Shown here: positions 6,835 to 15,159 of the stretch, piece by piece | Position numbering within the stretch: position 1 is the stretch's first letter | Layout: each line of letters opens with the position of its first letter | Source: Candidatus Saccharimonadota bacterium | GTDB lineage: Bacteria > Patescibacteriota > Saccharimonadia > Saccharimonadales > Saccharimonadaceae | NCBI GenBank assembly: GCA_028289015.1 | Contig: JAQGHC010000003.1 | Location: 1-39,012, forward strand | Direction of reading: 5' to 3' | DNA length: 39,012 nt | The notes under the pieces: generated by a model | What the model was told of the DNA's origin: nothing | The model's input: only the letters and a program-made list of their open reading frames with translations | The model's database searches: none | Translations under genes and position numbers: made by a program

Positions 6835-7206
6835 TTAACCTAGTATTAATTCGAATAAATATTTAAATAACGCGTCAAGTAGTAGGATCATGACGACGAA
6901 AAACAGTGTAAAAGCTAACAATGCAGCGGTAAGGCTCCAGGTTGCTTTACGGTTTGGCCATGTGACTTGCTGTAGTTCGTACCAAGCACCTTTAAAATAA
7001 GTGCCAAGTGCGATAAACGGCGCGGCAAAACCTTTAATAGGATTCTTTTTGTTCGATTGCTTTTTTTCTTTAACGGCAGCTGGTTTCTCTGCCTTGATTG
7101 GTGTTTTTTTTGTGACTACTTTTTCAGTGTCAGTCGCAGTAATACGTGTCACTTTTGTCTGACTCGTCTCTTTCTTTGCTGCTGGTTTTTTCGCCTTTGT
7201 TGCCAA
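6835..7206 (-). CDS. secE: protein translocase subunit SecE
   Basis: 123 residues. The SecE core is the C-terminal half: an amphipathic helix (FKGAWYELQQVTWPNRKAT, the conserved E...V.WP..... motif) followed by one membrane helix (about 90-121). It clamps SecY in the export channel. The first 60 residues are Lys/Ala/Thr-rich and poorly structured, longer than usual. The start is TTG at 7206, since no ATG exists and GGGAG lies about 10 bases upstream. Two promoters on the minus strand (7261-7289 and 7226-7255) drive secE-nusG; the first overlaps the divergent promoter of the glycosyltransferase gene. Confidence 0.95.
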   Translation of the reverse strand: MATKAKKPAAKKETSQTKVTRITATDTEKVVTKKTPIKAEKPAAVKEKKQSNKKNPIKGFAAPFIALGTYFKGAWYELQQVTWPNRKATWSLTAALLAFTLFFVVMILLLDALFKYLFELILG

Positions 7207-7225
7207 AGTAGTTACTCTCCCAAAT

Positions 7226-7255
7226 TAAATAGCCTGCTCGTTGGCAGACTGTCAA
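7226..7255 (-). promoter_or_regulatory. secE proximal promoter
   Basis: Consensus TTGACA (7250-7255), 18-base spacer, TATTTA (7226-7231), minus strand. Confidence 0.55.
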
Positions 7256-7268
7256 GTACCACTATAAC
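7241..7268 (+). promoter_or_regulatory. glycosyltransferase promoter
   Basis: TTGGCA (7241-7246), 16-base spacer, TATAAC (7263-7268). Its -10 overlaps the -10 of the distal secE promoter on the other strand. Confidence 0.55.
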
Positions 7269-7289
7269 TTGCTACCGTTGTGCCGTCAA
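7261..7289 (-). promoter_or_regulatory. secE distal promoter
   Basis: TTGACG (7284-7289), 17-base spacer, TATAGT (7261-7266), minus strand. Confidence 0.7.
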
Positions 7290-7310
7290 GCGTGTTAGGA
7301 TGGGTATATC

Positions 7311-8465
7311 GTGATTATGATTGTCTATAGCATACTTAGTATCTTGTTGGGCGTCCTGCTGGTAACCTTTAGTTTTCGCTTGGAACGAGCCATGCAACGG
7401 TTCCGTATTCATAAAAACTATACGGCGGCTATCCAAGCGCCAAGCGTTAGTGTCTGCGTGCCAGCCCGCAACGAAACGCATGCCATGACTCAGTGTCTCG
7501 AGCGTGTTCTCGCGAGCGACTACTCCAAATTGGAAGTAATCGTCTTTGATGATGAGTCTGCCGACAACACGTCATATTTAATCAACTCGTTTGCTCATGC
7601 GGGCGTCCGCTTTGTTCCAGGGGCAAGCTTGCCGGATGGGTGGTTGGGTAAAAACCATGCATTAGAAGTACTAGCCCGTGAAGCAAGCGGTACCTATGTA
7701 TTGTTTTTAGACGTCGATACGCACCTTCAATCAACAACAATCAGCCAGCTGGTCGGCTACGCGACGACGGAAGATTTACAAATGGTATCAGTGATTCCTG
7801 GTCGCAATGACGTCTGGCGACCAAATGTCTTGTTTGGGCATTTGCGCTACTACTGGAAAATAATAATGTCGCGCGCCTCATCACCCGCCACCTCTAGCTC
7901 GCTTTGGATGATTAACCGACATACGCTGCTCGACACTATCGGCGGTTTCGGAGCCCACAAGGCAGCGGTTGAGCCTGAAGAGCAGATGGCAGCCTTGATT
8001 GGTGCAAAAGCCTACCATTGTTTAGTGAGCGATGAACAGCTTGGTGTCAGCTATGAAAAAAGATGGAAATCACAATGCGAGACAAGTCGCCGGTTGCTTT
8101 ATCCAATGGTTGGTGGTACAAAAATATCAGCTGCGCTTGCACTATCCCTCCTCGCGCTCCTGAATATACCGCTAGTATTAATTATTAGCAGCCTATTCGT
8201 CGACTGGACATGGGTTCACTCGCTTGCCATGCTGTATTCGGTGCTATTCTCATTGCTGTATAGTCGCTACACCTACGCTATCTGGCGCCGAAATTGGTGG
8301 ATCGGTGCTTTTGTCTGGCCGTTCGTTATCTTGCAAGAGTTAGTGCTTTTTATATACAGCATCTATGGCTATGCCAAAGGGACGATCACTTGGAAGGGTC
8401 GCCCGGTATTCTCACCGAGGCAAGTGCGACAAGTGCAGTCTATTACCGTCCAAAGTGGTAATTGA
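7311..8465 (+). CDS. membrane family 2 glycosyltransferase
   Basis: 384 residues. An N-terminal membrane helix (about 3-24) is followed by a GT-A domain: SVSVCVPARNE (nucleotide binding), EVIVFDDESADNT, LPDGWLGKNHAL, and the DXD-type metal site FLDVDTHL. PEEQMAAL lies where the catalytic ED/QXXRW region is expected. The GW.GK.HAL segment is typical of the subgroup that includes CrtQ-like carotenoid and hopanoid-associated glycosyltransferases. The C-terminus has about four membrane helices. It probably adds a sugar to a membrane lipid. GTG 7311 is the start (AGGA 10 bases upstream; the ATG at 7317 is too far). It ends 3 bases from the convergent kinase gene, with no terminator between them. 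Confidence 0.85.
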   Translation: MIMIVYSILSILLGVLLVTFSFRLERAMQRFRIHKNYTAAIQAPSVSVCVPARNETHAMTQCLERVLASDYSKLEVIVFDDESADNTSYLINSFAHAGVRFVPGASLPDGWLGKNHALEVLAREASGTYVLFLDVDTHLQSTTISQLVGYATTEDLQMVSVIPGRNDVWRPNVLFGHLRYYWKIIMSRASSPATSSSLWMINRHTLLDTIGGFGAHKAAVEPEEQMAALIGAKAYHCLVSDEQLGVSYEKRWKSQCETSRRLLYPMVGGTKISAALALSLLALLNIPLVLIISSLFVDWTWVHSLAMLYSVLFSLLYSRYTYAIWRRNWWIGAFVWPFVILQELVLFIYSIYGYAKGTITWKGRPVFSPRQVRQVQSITVQSGN

Positions 8466-8468
8466 TTA

Positions 8469-10085
8469 TTATTTTGGTTGCACTGTCAGGTCGAAGCTAA
8501 AGCTTGACCCGTGATTCAGGCGGCTTGTCAGCTTGATAGTGGTGCCTAATTTTTTTGACAGCTTGACGGCGACATATAGTCCAAGGCCGGTGCCGCCGGT
8601 TTCGCGGGTGCGGTAATCTTCTGAGCGATAAAACTTTTTAAATACTTTTTCTTGGTCGGCCTTGCTGATGCCGATGCCGGTATCTTTAACTTCGAAGGTG
8701 ATGACGCCATCCTTTCGATGAACACTGAGCACGACGGTTCCTTCTTTGGTGTACTTGATGGAATTTGTAATAAAGTTTTGCAATAGTTCTTGTAGGTATA
8801 GTCGACTTGCCGTGACGCTGCCAAGGTGCGCGCCAGCATCTAAGTTAAGCTGGAGTCCTTTTTTAGCTGCTTGAGGGGCATATTCGCCAAATAGATCGTT
8901 GAGCATAGCTTTGACGTCAATCTCCTCCTCGGCATCGGCGACACCACGTTCGGCGCGCGATAACGTACTGAGATCATTGACCATTTTTGCTAAAAAGATT
9001 ACTTGATCATGTGCTGTTGCGACCGCATCCTGGAGAATTTTCTTTGCAATATTCGGACGCTCCATCATCAGTTGAACATTACTGATCGTGCCTTCGGCAA
9101 TTGTGATCGGCGTTCGTAGTTCATGACTCACCACACTAATAAATTCATCGCGTTCCTCTTCGAGGCTTTTCGATTTCGTGACGTCGCGCAAGATTAAAAT
9201 GTAGCCATCTTCGGATTCAGACTGTTTTCGTTCGCTATAACTACTACGAATGGGCGAGTAGGTTATTTCGAGGCGAACGGCTTCGTCGGCGATCGTCATT
9301 GTGATGTCGTCTCGCACGACAACGCTTTTTGATGCTTTCATGGCATCGAGAATATTCACAGACGCGTTATCGCCATCAAGCAATGGCAATACCTCACCGA
9401 TATGGCGACCGTCTAGGCCTGTATTAGTGTCGAGTAGATTGAGACTTGCGGCGTTGTAGACACGGATAATACCGTTGGCGTCGGTGCTGAGGATGGCGTC
9501 TGCCAAATTGTTAACGATCGTCAAAATCCGATCGCGTTCCAGTGCTTCATGTGCGCGGCTTTTTGTTAATTCTGCACTGTCTATTTTTTGAATTTGGCTA
9601 ATGGCGACGGCGATAAGGCTGACGAACAGTATTGATAGCACGGTGAGGACGTCAGCGAAAGCGAGGCCTGCCTGGAGTACGTAATCTATCGTAGCGGTGG
9701 CAATGAGCGCAAGTACATTAAAGAATAGCCCGGTCCGGCCAAAATAACTATAACTGGCAATACAGAGTAGCACCCACCCAACGATAAACGGATTGGCAAA
9801 TCCAGATACGAACAGAATGTAGCTGATGGCAAAAAGATGAATCAATACCAATGTTATTGCATGAAATGTTTTATTGGTGCCATCAAATAGAAAGTATAAT
9901 GAGGCGAGGATTATCCATGGGATCATAATACTATAAAAGATAAGGTCGCTCATGTAATGCGTAATATCGATTGCGCCAAACTGAACAATCAGTCCGTAAA
10001 AGGTCAAGGCGACAGGCATAGCAAACAGCGCAAAACGAATCATCTTCGCGGTCTTATCGTTAATTTTTACCCCACCTTGGTACAT
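8469..10085 (-). CDS. membrane PAS-domain sensor histidine kinase
   Basis: About 538 residues. The N-terminal 180 residues form about six membrane helices with short loops. Then come a PAS domain (RILTIVNNLADAILSTDANG onward), a HisKA domain with intact phosphoacceptor His (FISVVSHELRTPITIAEG), and a complete HATPase: N-box (LLQNFITNSIKY), G1 (DTGIGIS), F-box (VFKKFYR) and G2 (GGTGLGLYVA). It resembles VicK/WalK-type kinases, but no response regulator is in the window. The start is uncertain: the first in-frame ATG (10097) overlaps a TATAAT box (10096-10101), so ATG 10085, 10 bases after that box, is chosen. It is third in an operon with the P-loop kinase and the metallopeptidase. Confidence 0.92.
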   Translation of the reverse strand: MYQGGVKINDKTAKMIRFALFAMPVALTFYGLIVQFGAIDITHYMSDLIFYSIMIPWIILASLYFLFDGTNKTFHAITLVLIHLFAISYILFVSGFANPFIVGWVLLCIASYSYFGRTGLFFNVLALIATATIDYVLQAGLAFADVLTVLSILFVSLIAVAISQIQKIDSAELTKSRAHEALERDRILTIVNNLADAILSTDANGIIRVYNAASLNLLDTNTGLDGRHIGEVLPLLDGDNASVNILDAMKASKSVVVRDDITMTIADEAVRLEITYSPIRSSYSERKQSESEDGYILILRDVTKSKSLEEERDEFISVVSHELRTPITIAEGTISNVQLMMERPNIAKKILQDAVATAHDQVIFLAKMVNDLSTLSRAERGVADAEEEIDVKAMLNDLFGEYAPQAAKKGLQLNLDAGAHLGSVTASRLYLQELLQNFITNSIKYTKEGTVVLSVHRKDGVITFEVKDTGIGISKADQEKVFKKFYRSEDYRTRETGGTGLGLYVAVKLSKKLGTTIKLTSRLNHGSSFSFDLTVQPK

Positions 10086-10095
10086 ATTATGCCTC

Positions 10096-10101
10096 ATTAT
10101 A
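10096..10101 (-). promoter_or_regulatory. -10 box for the histidine kinase gene
   Basis: Consensus TATAAT with no convincing -35. It lies 10 bases before ATG 10085, which implies a leader of only a few bases. Confidence 0.4.
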
Positions 10102-10117
10102 CTGTAACGTAAGCATT

Positions 10118-10813
10118 TTAAATAGATGGATTTTCATTCTTTAACGTGCGTCGGTGAATTATATATTGTGGATCTCCTTTTTGTACTAATTCCCAGAATT
10201 GATCGGAGTGGTTCAGCTGGACCGTATGGCTTAGTTCGTGGATGATAACGTAGTCGATAAGTTCGAATGGTAGTTTCATCAGGGCGATATTCAAGCTTAT
10301 CGTTCCGTTACTACTACAACTCCCCCATCGTCCGCTCGCATGAGAAAAACGGACTTTCTCGTAGCTAAATCCATATTTCTCAGCCAGAAATGCTAATCGT
10401 TTCGGCAGGTAACTTTTCGCTTCAATGCGCAATGCTTCGATGACGGTATCTCGGATGATACGAGACGCGCTTGGGTCGTTCATTAGTTTGCCGTCGGGTA
10501 GTGACACGATAATTTGTTGCCCATGCCTTGTCGCAGTAACAGCTTTTACTTTTGTCGGGCGAACGATAAGAGAGTGGCTTTTGCCTATCGTCATGCCATG
10601 CTCGTAAACGGTTTCATTATGTTGTTCGGCGAGCATTTCGCGTAGCTCTGACCTGGAATTCTTTAGCAAGCGCTTAACAAGAAATATTGGCGCATACAAC
10701 GGGAGCGATGCACGCAGTCGCCCGTCAGGTGCGACTTTGATACGCACATGAGAGGCGCGCGCACTTCGTCTGAGCGTGATCATTCCAAACTCTTCATCAA
10801 TAATTATTGGCAT
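10118..10813 (-). CDS. YgjP/DUF45-type zinc metallopeptidase
   Basis: 231 residues, family length. The C-terminal third carries the zinc motif YVIIHELSHTVQLNHSDQFW (HExxH variant HELSH plus the downstream NHS.QFW), and before it the conserved RWGSCSSNGTISLN block that defines the YgjP-like family. The N-terminal part is a beta-rich domain (ITLRRSARASHVRIKVAPDG). No signal peptide, so cytoplasmic. ATG 10813 has AGAAGG 5 bases upstream and follows the P-loop kinase stop by 9 bases, so the two are co-transcribed; the histidine kinase follows about 30 bases later. The substrate is unknown; in some bacteria such genes neighbour restriction systems, but not here. Confidence 0.9.
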   Translation of the reverse strand: MPIIIDEEFGMITLRRSARASHVRIKVAPDGRLRASLPLYAPIFLVKRLLKNSRSELREMLAEQHNETVYEHGMTIGKSHSLIVRPTKVKAVTATRHGQQIIVSLPDGKLMNDPSASRIIRDTVIEALRIEAKSYLPKRLAFLAEKYGFSYEKVRFSHASGRWGSCSSNGTISLNIALMKLPFELIDYVIIHELSHTVQLNHSDQFWELVQKGDPQYIIHRRTLKNENPSI

Positions 10814-10822
10814 AACAACCTT

Positions 10823-11410
10823 CTATCTGACGATAATGTTATTACGGCGACTAGGCGCTTCGGGTCGGACAGGCGCGGCGGTGTGGGTTGAGATTTTAGT
10901 ACGGTCGGCCGATAGCTTTTTAAGAACGATCTTGGCCTGAGTGGCGTAGGTGTGTTTACCACTAATTACCGTCGGTTTTTCCAGGGCATTTGGTGGAGTA
11001 AATCGCTTGACGATGCGGTCATATTCCTCTGACGTCAGCGTGCGATTAACTTTGTTCTTTGTAGGTCGGACGCTGCGCGCCTTCGCCGAGGCAGGGTCAA
11101 TCTGCACCCAGACGACAAGCGCTTCGTATCCAGCGACTTTTGCTTGACGGGCGAGCTTTTCGCGCTCGACACGAGTATCGGTGCCTCCTTCGATAATGAC
11201 GGACTGGCGTGTTTTTAGCAGTTCGGTGACCTGCGCCTGCATGATAGCCAAGGCTGCACCATCGTCGGTCGTATGCGGAATGATTTTTTCCAGACTAGTA
11301 TACGGTGCGTTAAAGGTCTTCGCGAAATTTTCTGCAAAAAAACTCTTTCCCGAGCCAGGAACACCAACCATAAGGATGACGTGTGGTTGGGCGAGACTTA
11401 ATGATTTCAT
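10823..11410 (-). CDS. P-loop kinase-like ATPase (AAA_33)
   Basis: 195 residues from ATG 11410. The Walker A motif is GVPGSGKS (about residues 16-23); SVIIEGGTDTRVEREKL is the Walker B/lid region, and VWVQIDPASAKARSV resembles zeta-toxin/polynucleotide-kinase-like P-loop proteins. The C-terminal 40 residues are basic and Pro/Arg-rich (RPEAPSRRNNIIVR). The frame stays open for 34 codons upstream, but ATG 11410 is preferred because the protein then begins just before the Walker strand and an extended -10 box (TGC TATACT, 11418-11423) lies 7 bases before it, implying a leaderless mRNA. It heads an operon with the metallopeptidase and the histidine kinase. The substrate cannot be told. Confidence 0.85.
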   Translation of the reverse strand: MKSLSLAQPHVILMVGVPGSGKSFFAENFAKTFNAPYTSLEKIIPHTTDDGAALAIMQAQVTELLKTRQSVIIEGGTDTRVEREKLARQAKVAGYEALVVWVQIDPASAKARSVRPTKNKVNRTLTSEEYDRIVKRFTPPNALEKPTVISGKHTYATQAKIVLKKLSADRTKISTHTAAPVRPEAPSRRNNIIVR

Positions 11411-11417
11411 ATATGAC

Positions 11418-11423
11418 AGTATA
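11418..11423 (-). promoter_or_regulatory. extended -10 box for the P-loop kinase operon
   Basis: TGC TATACT with the ATG 7 bases downstream. The transcription start would coincide with the start codon. Confidence 0.55.
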
Positions 11424-11490
11424 GCAAATATATGCATGAATATACACCGACGTTTCGTAACGAAATTGCTCAAAATCCAAACGTAGCCGT

Positions 11491-11496
11491 TATAAT
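11491..11496 (+). promoter_or_regulatory. -10 box for the DUF475 gene
   Basis: Consensus TATAAT with ATG 11504 beginning 7 bases later and no SD between them. A weak -35 (TTGCTC, 11466-11471) sits 19 bases upstream. Confidence 0.55.
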
Positions 11497-11503
11497 GGAT
11501 AAG

Positions 11504-12559
11504 ATGTCTCAATTACTTAATAAATTTACCCACCTATTCCGTTCATTCGGCGGCTCTATCATTATCAGTATTCTGGCGTTAGTATTCGTCTATTTTTATC
11601 TCGGCTGGCAGGCTGCCCTTGTCACGCTGGCGTTGATGGTGATAGAAGTGACCTTTAGTTTTGATAATGCGATCGTTAATGCAAAAGTGTTAAATACGAT
11701 GAGCGCATTTTGGCAGCATATCTTTATGACAATTGGTATCCTCGTCGCTGTTTTTGGCATGCGTATTATCTTCCCGATTCTTGTAGTGATGTTGAGTGCT
11801 AATCTGCCGTGGGGTGAAGTGCTGCATCTGGCGTTGAATAACCCGAAAGAATACGCAGCGGCTTTAAATGGAGCACATACGAGTATTGCCTCATTTGGCG
11901 GTATGTTCTTGCTGATGCTTGCCCTCCATTTCTTATTTGATAAAGAACGCTCTGTCCGCTGGTTGGGTGTCATTGAACGTCCGATGCAAAAGGTTGGTCA
12001 CTGGTGGATGCCAATGGCGGTTAGCGCAGTTGTACTTGCCGTCGTGACGATGCTGCCCGCTAATCATCATCCTAAAGATACGCTAATTGCGGGAGTTGTC
12101 GGTGTCGTGACATACCTGACGATCAGCGGCTTATCGGCGTTCTTTACGAAGCAGCATGAAAAAACTGAGAAGTTAGCTGGCAAGAAGTTATTAAAGACTG
12201 GTATGGCGGGATTTAGTGCATTTATTTATCTTGAAGTACTTGACGCCAGCTTTAGTCTTGACGGTGTGATTGGCGCATTTGCGGTAACACAGAACGTGAT
12301 ATTGATTGCGGTCGGTCTTGGTGTTGGAGCAGTTTGGGTGCGATCTATGACTCTTTATATGGTTCGTCACAAAGTATTACACGCCTATCCGTACATCGAG
12401 CACGGCGCTCATTACACCATTGGCGTTCTGGCAATAATACTACTGTTCAGTCTCTTCTTTGGTATTCCAGAAGCCATTGCTGGCGGCATTGGCGTGCTTA
12501 TCATTACAGCATCAATCGTTGCGTCAAAAAAAGCCGATAAAACAACTGTCACGATTTAG
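11504..12559 (+). CDS. DUF475 / TerC-family integral membrane protein
   Basis: 351 residues with about nine membrane helices. It carries the paired acidic motifs of the TerC superfamily: EVTFSFDNAIVNAKVL near the N-terminus and LEVLDASFSLDGVIGAFAVT in the second half, matching the DUF475 branch. These repeated E...D(N/G) motifs sit in membrane helices and are thought to handle metal ions; TerC-like proteins are linked to tellurite resistance and to metal (manganese) export. A frame extends to 11432, but ATG 11504 is chosen because it lies 7 bases after TATAAT and the protein then starts naturally (MSQLLNKFTHLF). It is convergent with the band-7 gene, sharing the terminator at 12582-12609. Confidence 0.9.
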   Translation: MSQLLNKFTHLFRSFGGSIIISILALVFVYFYLGWQAALVTLALMVIEVTFSFDNAIVNAKVLNTMSAFWQHIFMTIGILVAVFGMRIIFPILVVMLSANLPWGEVLHLALNNPKEYAAALNGAHTSIASFGGMFLLMLALHFLFDKERSVRWLGVIERPMQKVGHWWMPMAVSAVVLAVVTMLPANHHPKDTLIAGVVGVVTYLTISGLSAFFTKQHEKTEKLAGKKLLKTGMAGFSAFIYLEVLDASFSLDGVIGAFAVTQNVILIAVGLGVGAVWVRSMTLYMVRHKVLHAYPYIEHGAHYTIGVLAIILLFSLFFGIPEAIAGGIGVLIITASIVASKKADKTTVTI

Positions 12560-12581
12560 CCGTGACTGCAAAAAAGTAAAG

Positions 12582-12609
12582 CCCCGTGCTAGTTGACACT
12601 AACACGGGG
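12582..12609. terminator. terminator between the DUF475 and band-7 genes
   Basis: CCCCGTG/CACGGGG (7 bp), one mismatch, TAGT/ACTA (4 bp) and a 4-base loop. A T-rich stretch follows on the minus strand, so it mainly serves the band-7 gene, 12 bases after its stop. Confidence 0.85.
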
Positions 12610-12621
12610 GTGAGTGGATGT

Positions 12622-13530
12622 TTACGGCTGGTTAGACGAAAACATTTGGGTGAGTTTGACCGACAGTGCTTCAGCCAGCCTGATTGGTGGCCATAAAGCG
12701 CGACTCTCGTTTCTGCGTAACGCATCGGCTACTTGCAAGGTGGCTTGCGGTTGCCATCCTTCATATATATCCTCGATTTGGTCAAGGTAGACGACTGAAG
12801 CAAAGCCACCGTATTTAGCAAGCACGCCCTGAATCTTATCCTTTTTCAAGAATTCCCGTAAAAGCTGCGCCAGCTCGGAGTCAAGGGTATCATATTCGAC
12901 ATGTTGCCGATCTTCCGTTTGCAGCACCTCTAGATAGAGTTTGAGGCATTCTCCAACGTTCTCACGAACCGGCAACGCGCCTAGCTTATTGCAAACGTCA
13001 TGTAGTCGATCTGTTAAAATCGATGCAATCTGCGTGTCAACCTCCATGCTCCGGTAGCGCCAACGGTAGGCGTCCTTCATTTTAACAGTCACTGTGATAC
13101 TCAGCTTGAAGCCTCGATAATCATCTCGATCGATCATGACGGGAAAATCAACGATTTTCACCGGCCTTTCTCGACTTTCAACGAGTTCGATTGTCTCCGT
13201 GACCGGGTTTAGGATTAGTGGGCCAGCCCCGCGCATGACCGGTTCGCCGTAAATGGGGTTTTCTTGATGCTCGACAATAAGTTCATTGTCGATTTTTATG
13301 CGTCGCGCAAGCTCTGCTTTGCCCAGCCTGTTTTTTCCGAAGCGTGGCCCATAACGTAAAATTGGTTTTCCGACTCGCTCTTTGATCGCGATCATGTCCC
13401 GTTTTACGAATTTAAACATTCGATAAATTGTGAATCCAATCAGCCCGAGGCTGAGGATGGTGCCAATGATCCAGTTCCAGGGTTCGGGCAGCTTCATCAG
13501 CCACTCATATGTACGAACAGCAAAGTCCAT
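12622..13530 (-). CDS. membrane-anchored SPFH/band-7-like protein
   Basis: 302 residues. One N-terminal membrane helix (about 18-38) is followed by a region resembling the start of SPFH domains (IKERVGKPI, GEPVMRGAGPLILNPVTETI, VKIVDFPVMIDRDDYRG), then beta-strands and long helices (about 160-280) with RSMEVDTQIASILTDRLHDV. SPFH proteins form membrane scaffolds or cages around proteases and microdomains. The match is by pattern of motifs, so family-level confidence is moderate. ATG 13530 has GGAGG 7 bases upstream, and an extended -10 promoter lies at 13578-13605. It follows cardiolipin synthase on the same strand, which fits a shared membrane-organisation role. Confidence 0.7.
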   Translation of the reverse strand: MDFAVRTYEWLMKLPEPWNWIIGTILSLGLIGFTIYRMFKFVKRDMIAIKERVGKPILRYGPRFGKNRLGKAELARRIKIDNELIVEHQENPIYGEPVMRGAGPLILNPVTETIELVESRERPVKIVDFPVMIDRDDYRGFKLSITVTVKMKDAYRWRYRSMEVDTQIASILTDRLHDVCNKLGALPVRENVGECLKLYLEVLQTEDRQHVEYDTLDSELAQLLREFLKKDKIQGVLAKYGGFASVVYLDQIEDIYEGWQPQATLQVADALRRNESRALWPPIRLAEALSVKLTQMFSSNQP

Positions 13531-13577
13531 CTGAATCGCCTCCTTAGATATAGGAATAAATGGGACTGTTTGGCATG

Positions 13578-13605
13578 ATTATACCACGATATCTAAATTA
13601 TGAAA
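13578..13605 (-). promoter_or_regulatory. promoter of the band-7-like gene
   Basis: TTTCAT (13600-13605), 16-base spacer with extended TGG, TATAAT (13578-13583), minus strand. Confidence 0.6.
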
Positions 13606-13606
13606 G

Positions 13607-15076
13607 TTATTGCAGTGCGGCGGTTAGGCGGGCGATGCTATCAAGAAACTCTTTGTAAAACGGCCGATTATTCCATTGATCTAGCGTAATTACATGTGCA
13701 TTGGCGATGTTTTTTTGTTGAATCCGTTGTAACTTTTTAACGACGGACGTATCGTATAAGACAACGACGCATTCAAGGTTGAGTTGGAACGATCGGATGT
13801 CCATATTACTGGAGCCGACAACGGCAATATCATCATCAACCGTGACATGTTTAGAGTGGAGTAATCTTGGTGCGTTATGTAAATAGATCTTGACACCTGC
13901 TTCCAATAATTGCTGGTAGTAGGATCGCTGCGCGTGCCCGACCATCCATTGGTCTTTTACTTGTGAATTAATGATCACGACTTCAACGCCCCGATTGACG
14001 GCGCTAATGACTGCAGTCAGCAACGCATCGTCAGGCACGAAGTAGGGGTTCGTAATCACAACGCGGTGCTTGGCAGTATAGAGCAGTGAAACGAACAATT
14101 TTAAATTATTTTCATGATCGTAGGCCGGCCCGCTTGGTAATACTTGTGCCATTACCCCATCTTGCTCATCTGAAACCATTGGTTCTAAAAGGACTGTAGG
14201 TGACTGGCCGGTTTCGCTGAACCAATCACCGGCAAAAATAGCCGCACATTGATTCACTACCGGGCCTGTCATACGGACAACGAGCTCATCGTACGTGACC
14301 GTATCCTTGCGCTGATAGGTGCGCTCGATCATATTGAATGATCCTAAGTATGCAACAGTTCCATCTATCACGACAATTTTGCGATGATTCCGTAAATCTG
14401 GACGATTGTAGTGCGTCGGGTTTAGCCGTAGCGGTAGCATTCTATGCCATTTTGCTCCGATTTTAGTCAACTTACGAGTCATTTTTCTGTAACCTATATA
14501 TTTGCGTGATCCAACTGCATCAAATAGAACATATACATCAACACCTCGCTCCACAGCATCTTCAATCGCGTTGAAAAAAGGAATAGTCGACTTGTCGTAT
14601 GCAATAATAAAGTACTCGATATAAACATACCGTTCCGCTTTGTGTATATGGAAAATGGTATCGTCAATCATTGACTGGTAGTCATCAAGTATGTCAACGG
14701 TATTGCCTCTATGCGCAGGCAGTTTCCCCAGTTCTTTATTCTGCTTGATTAACGGCGCATATCGATCGTATTCGAGTGCCGTCAGGCCTTGTGGGACAGG
14801 TTCAGCTGTGCGCGTCGCCGTTTCGATAAGGGCATCAATAGACTGCTGTTGATGTCGTCGTCGCTTTGATAGTTTTGGGCTGCCTATAATTAAAAATAGC
14901 AATACACCGAATACTGGAATAATGAGTATCGCCAGTAGCCATGCCATTGCCGCAGTCGGTTTGCGTCCGCGTGGAACGTACAAAACAAACGCTATCCGTA
15001 TAATCCAGTCGATTAACAGAGCGAAGATACCAATAAAAGCGAGCGGATTATCCATGTCTACAAATAAGTGTACCAT
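13607..15076 (-). CDS. cls: cardiolipin synthase (phospholipase D family)
   Basis: 489 residues, standard ClsA length. Two N-terminal membrane helices (about 12-32 and 42-64, the PLDc_N region) are followed by two phospholipase D domains, each with an HKD motif: NHRKIVVIDG (about residue 230) and HSKHVTVDDD (about residue 405), both followed by the GS.N motif (GSFNM, GSSNMD). It joins two phosphatidylglycerol molecules, or PG and another phospholipid, into cardiolipin at the membrane. ATG 15076 lacks a clear SD; ATG 15055 is an alternative. CPR bacteria often cannot make fatty acids, so the enzyme may remodel lipids taken from a host; that is inference. Confidence 0.95.
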   Translation of the reverse strand: MVHLFVDMDNPLAFIGIFALLIDWIIRIAFVLYVPRGRKPTAAMAWLLAILIIPVFGVLLFLIIGSPKLSKRRRHQQQSIDALIETATRTAEPVPQGLTALEYDRYAPLIKQNKELGKLPAHRGNTVDILDDYQSMIDDTIFHIHKAERYVYIEYFIIAYDKSTIPFFNAIEDAVERGVDVYVLFDAVGSRKYIGYRKMTRKLTKIGAKWHRMLPLRLNPTHYNRPDLRNHRKIVVIDGTVAYLGSFNMIERTYQRKDTVTYDELVVRMTGPVVNQCAAIFAGDWFSETGQSPTVLLEPMVSDEQDGVMAQVLPSGPAYDHENNLKLFVSLLYTAKHRVVITNPYFVPDDALLTAVISAVNRGVEVVIINSQVKDQWMVGHAQRSYYQQLLEAGVKIYLHNAPRLLHSKHVTVDDDIAVVGSSNMDIRSFQLNLECVVVLYDTSVVKKLQRIQQKNIANAHVITLDQWNNRPFYKEFLDSIARLTAALQ

Positions 15077-15159
15077 TTTTGCGGATATTGCATTGTGCGA
15101 TATGTAAACGGACCCATCGTATAAAGGCCGCTACACATTACATTTTAAACAGTATTGCC

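Noticed and set aside
10055-10100. ATT as start codon of the histidine kinase, 7 bases after AAGGTGG
   Set aside because: Tempting spacing, but ATT starts are very rare, and ATG 10085 at 10 bases from TATAAT matches the pattern of other genes here. Kept only as an alternative.
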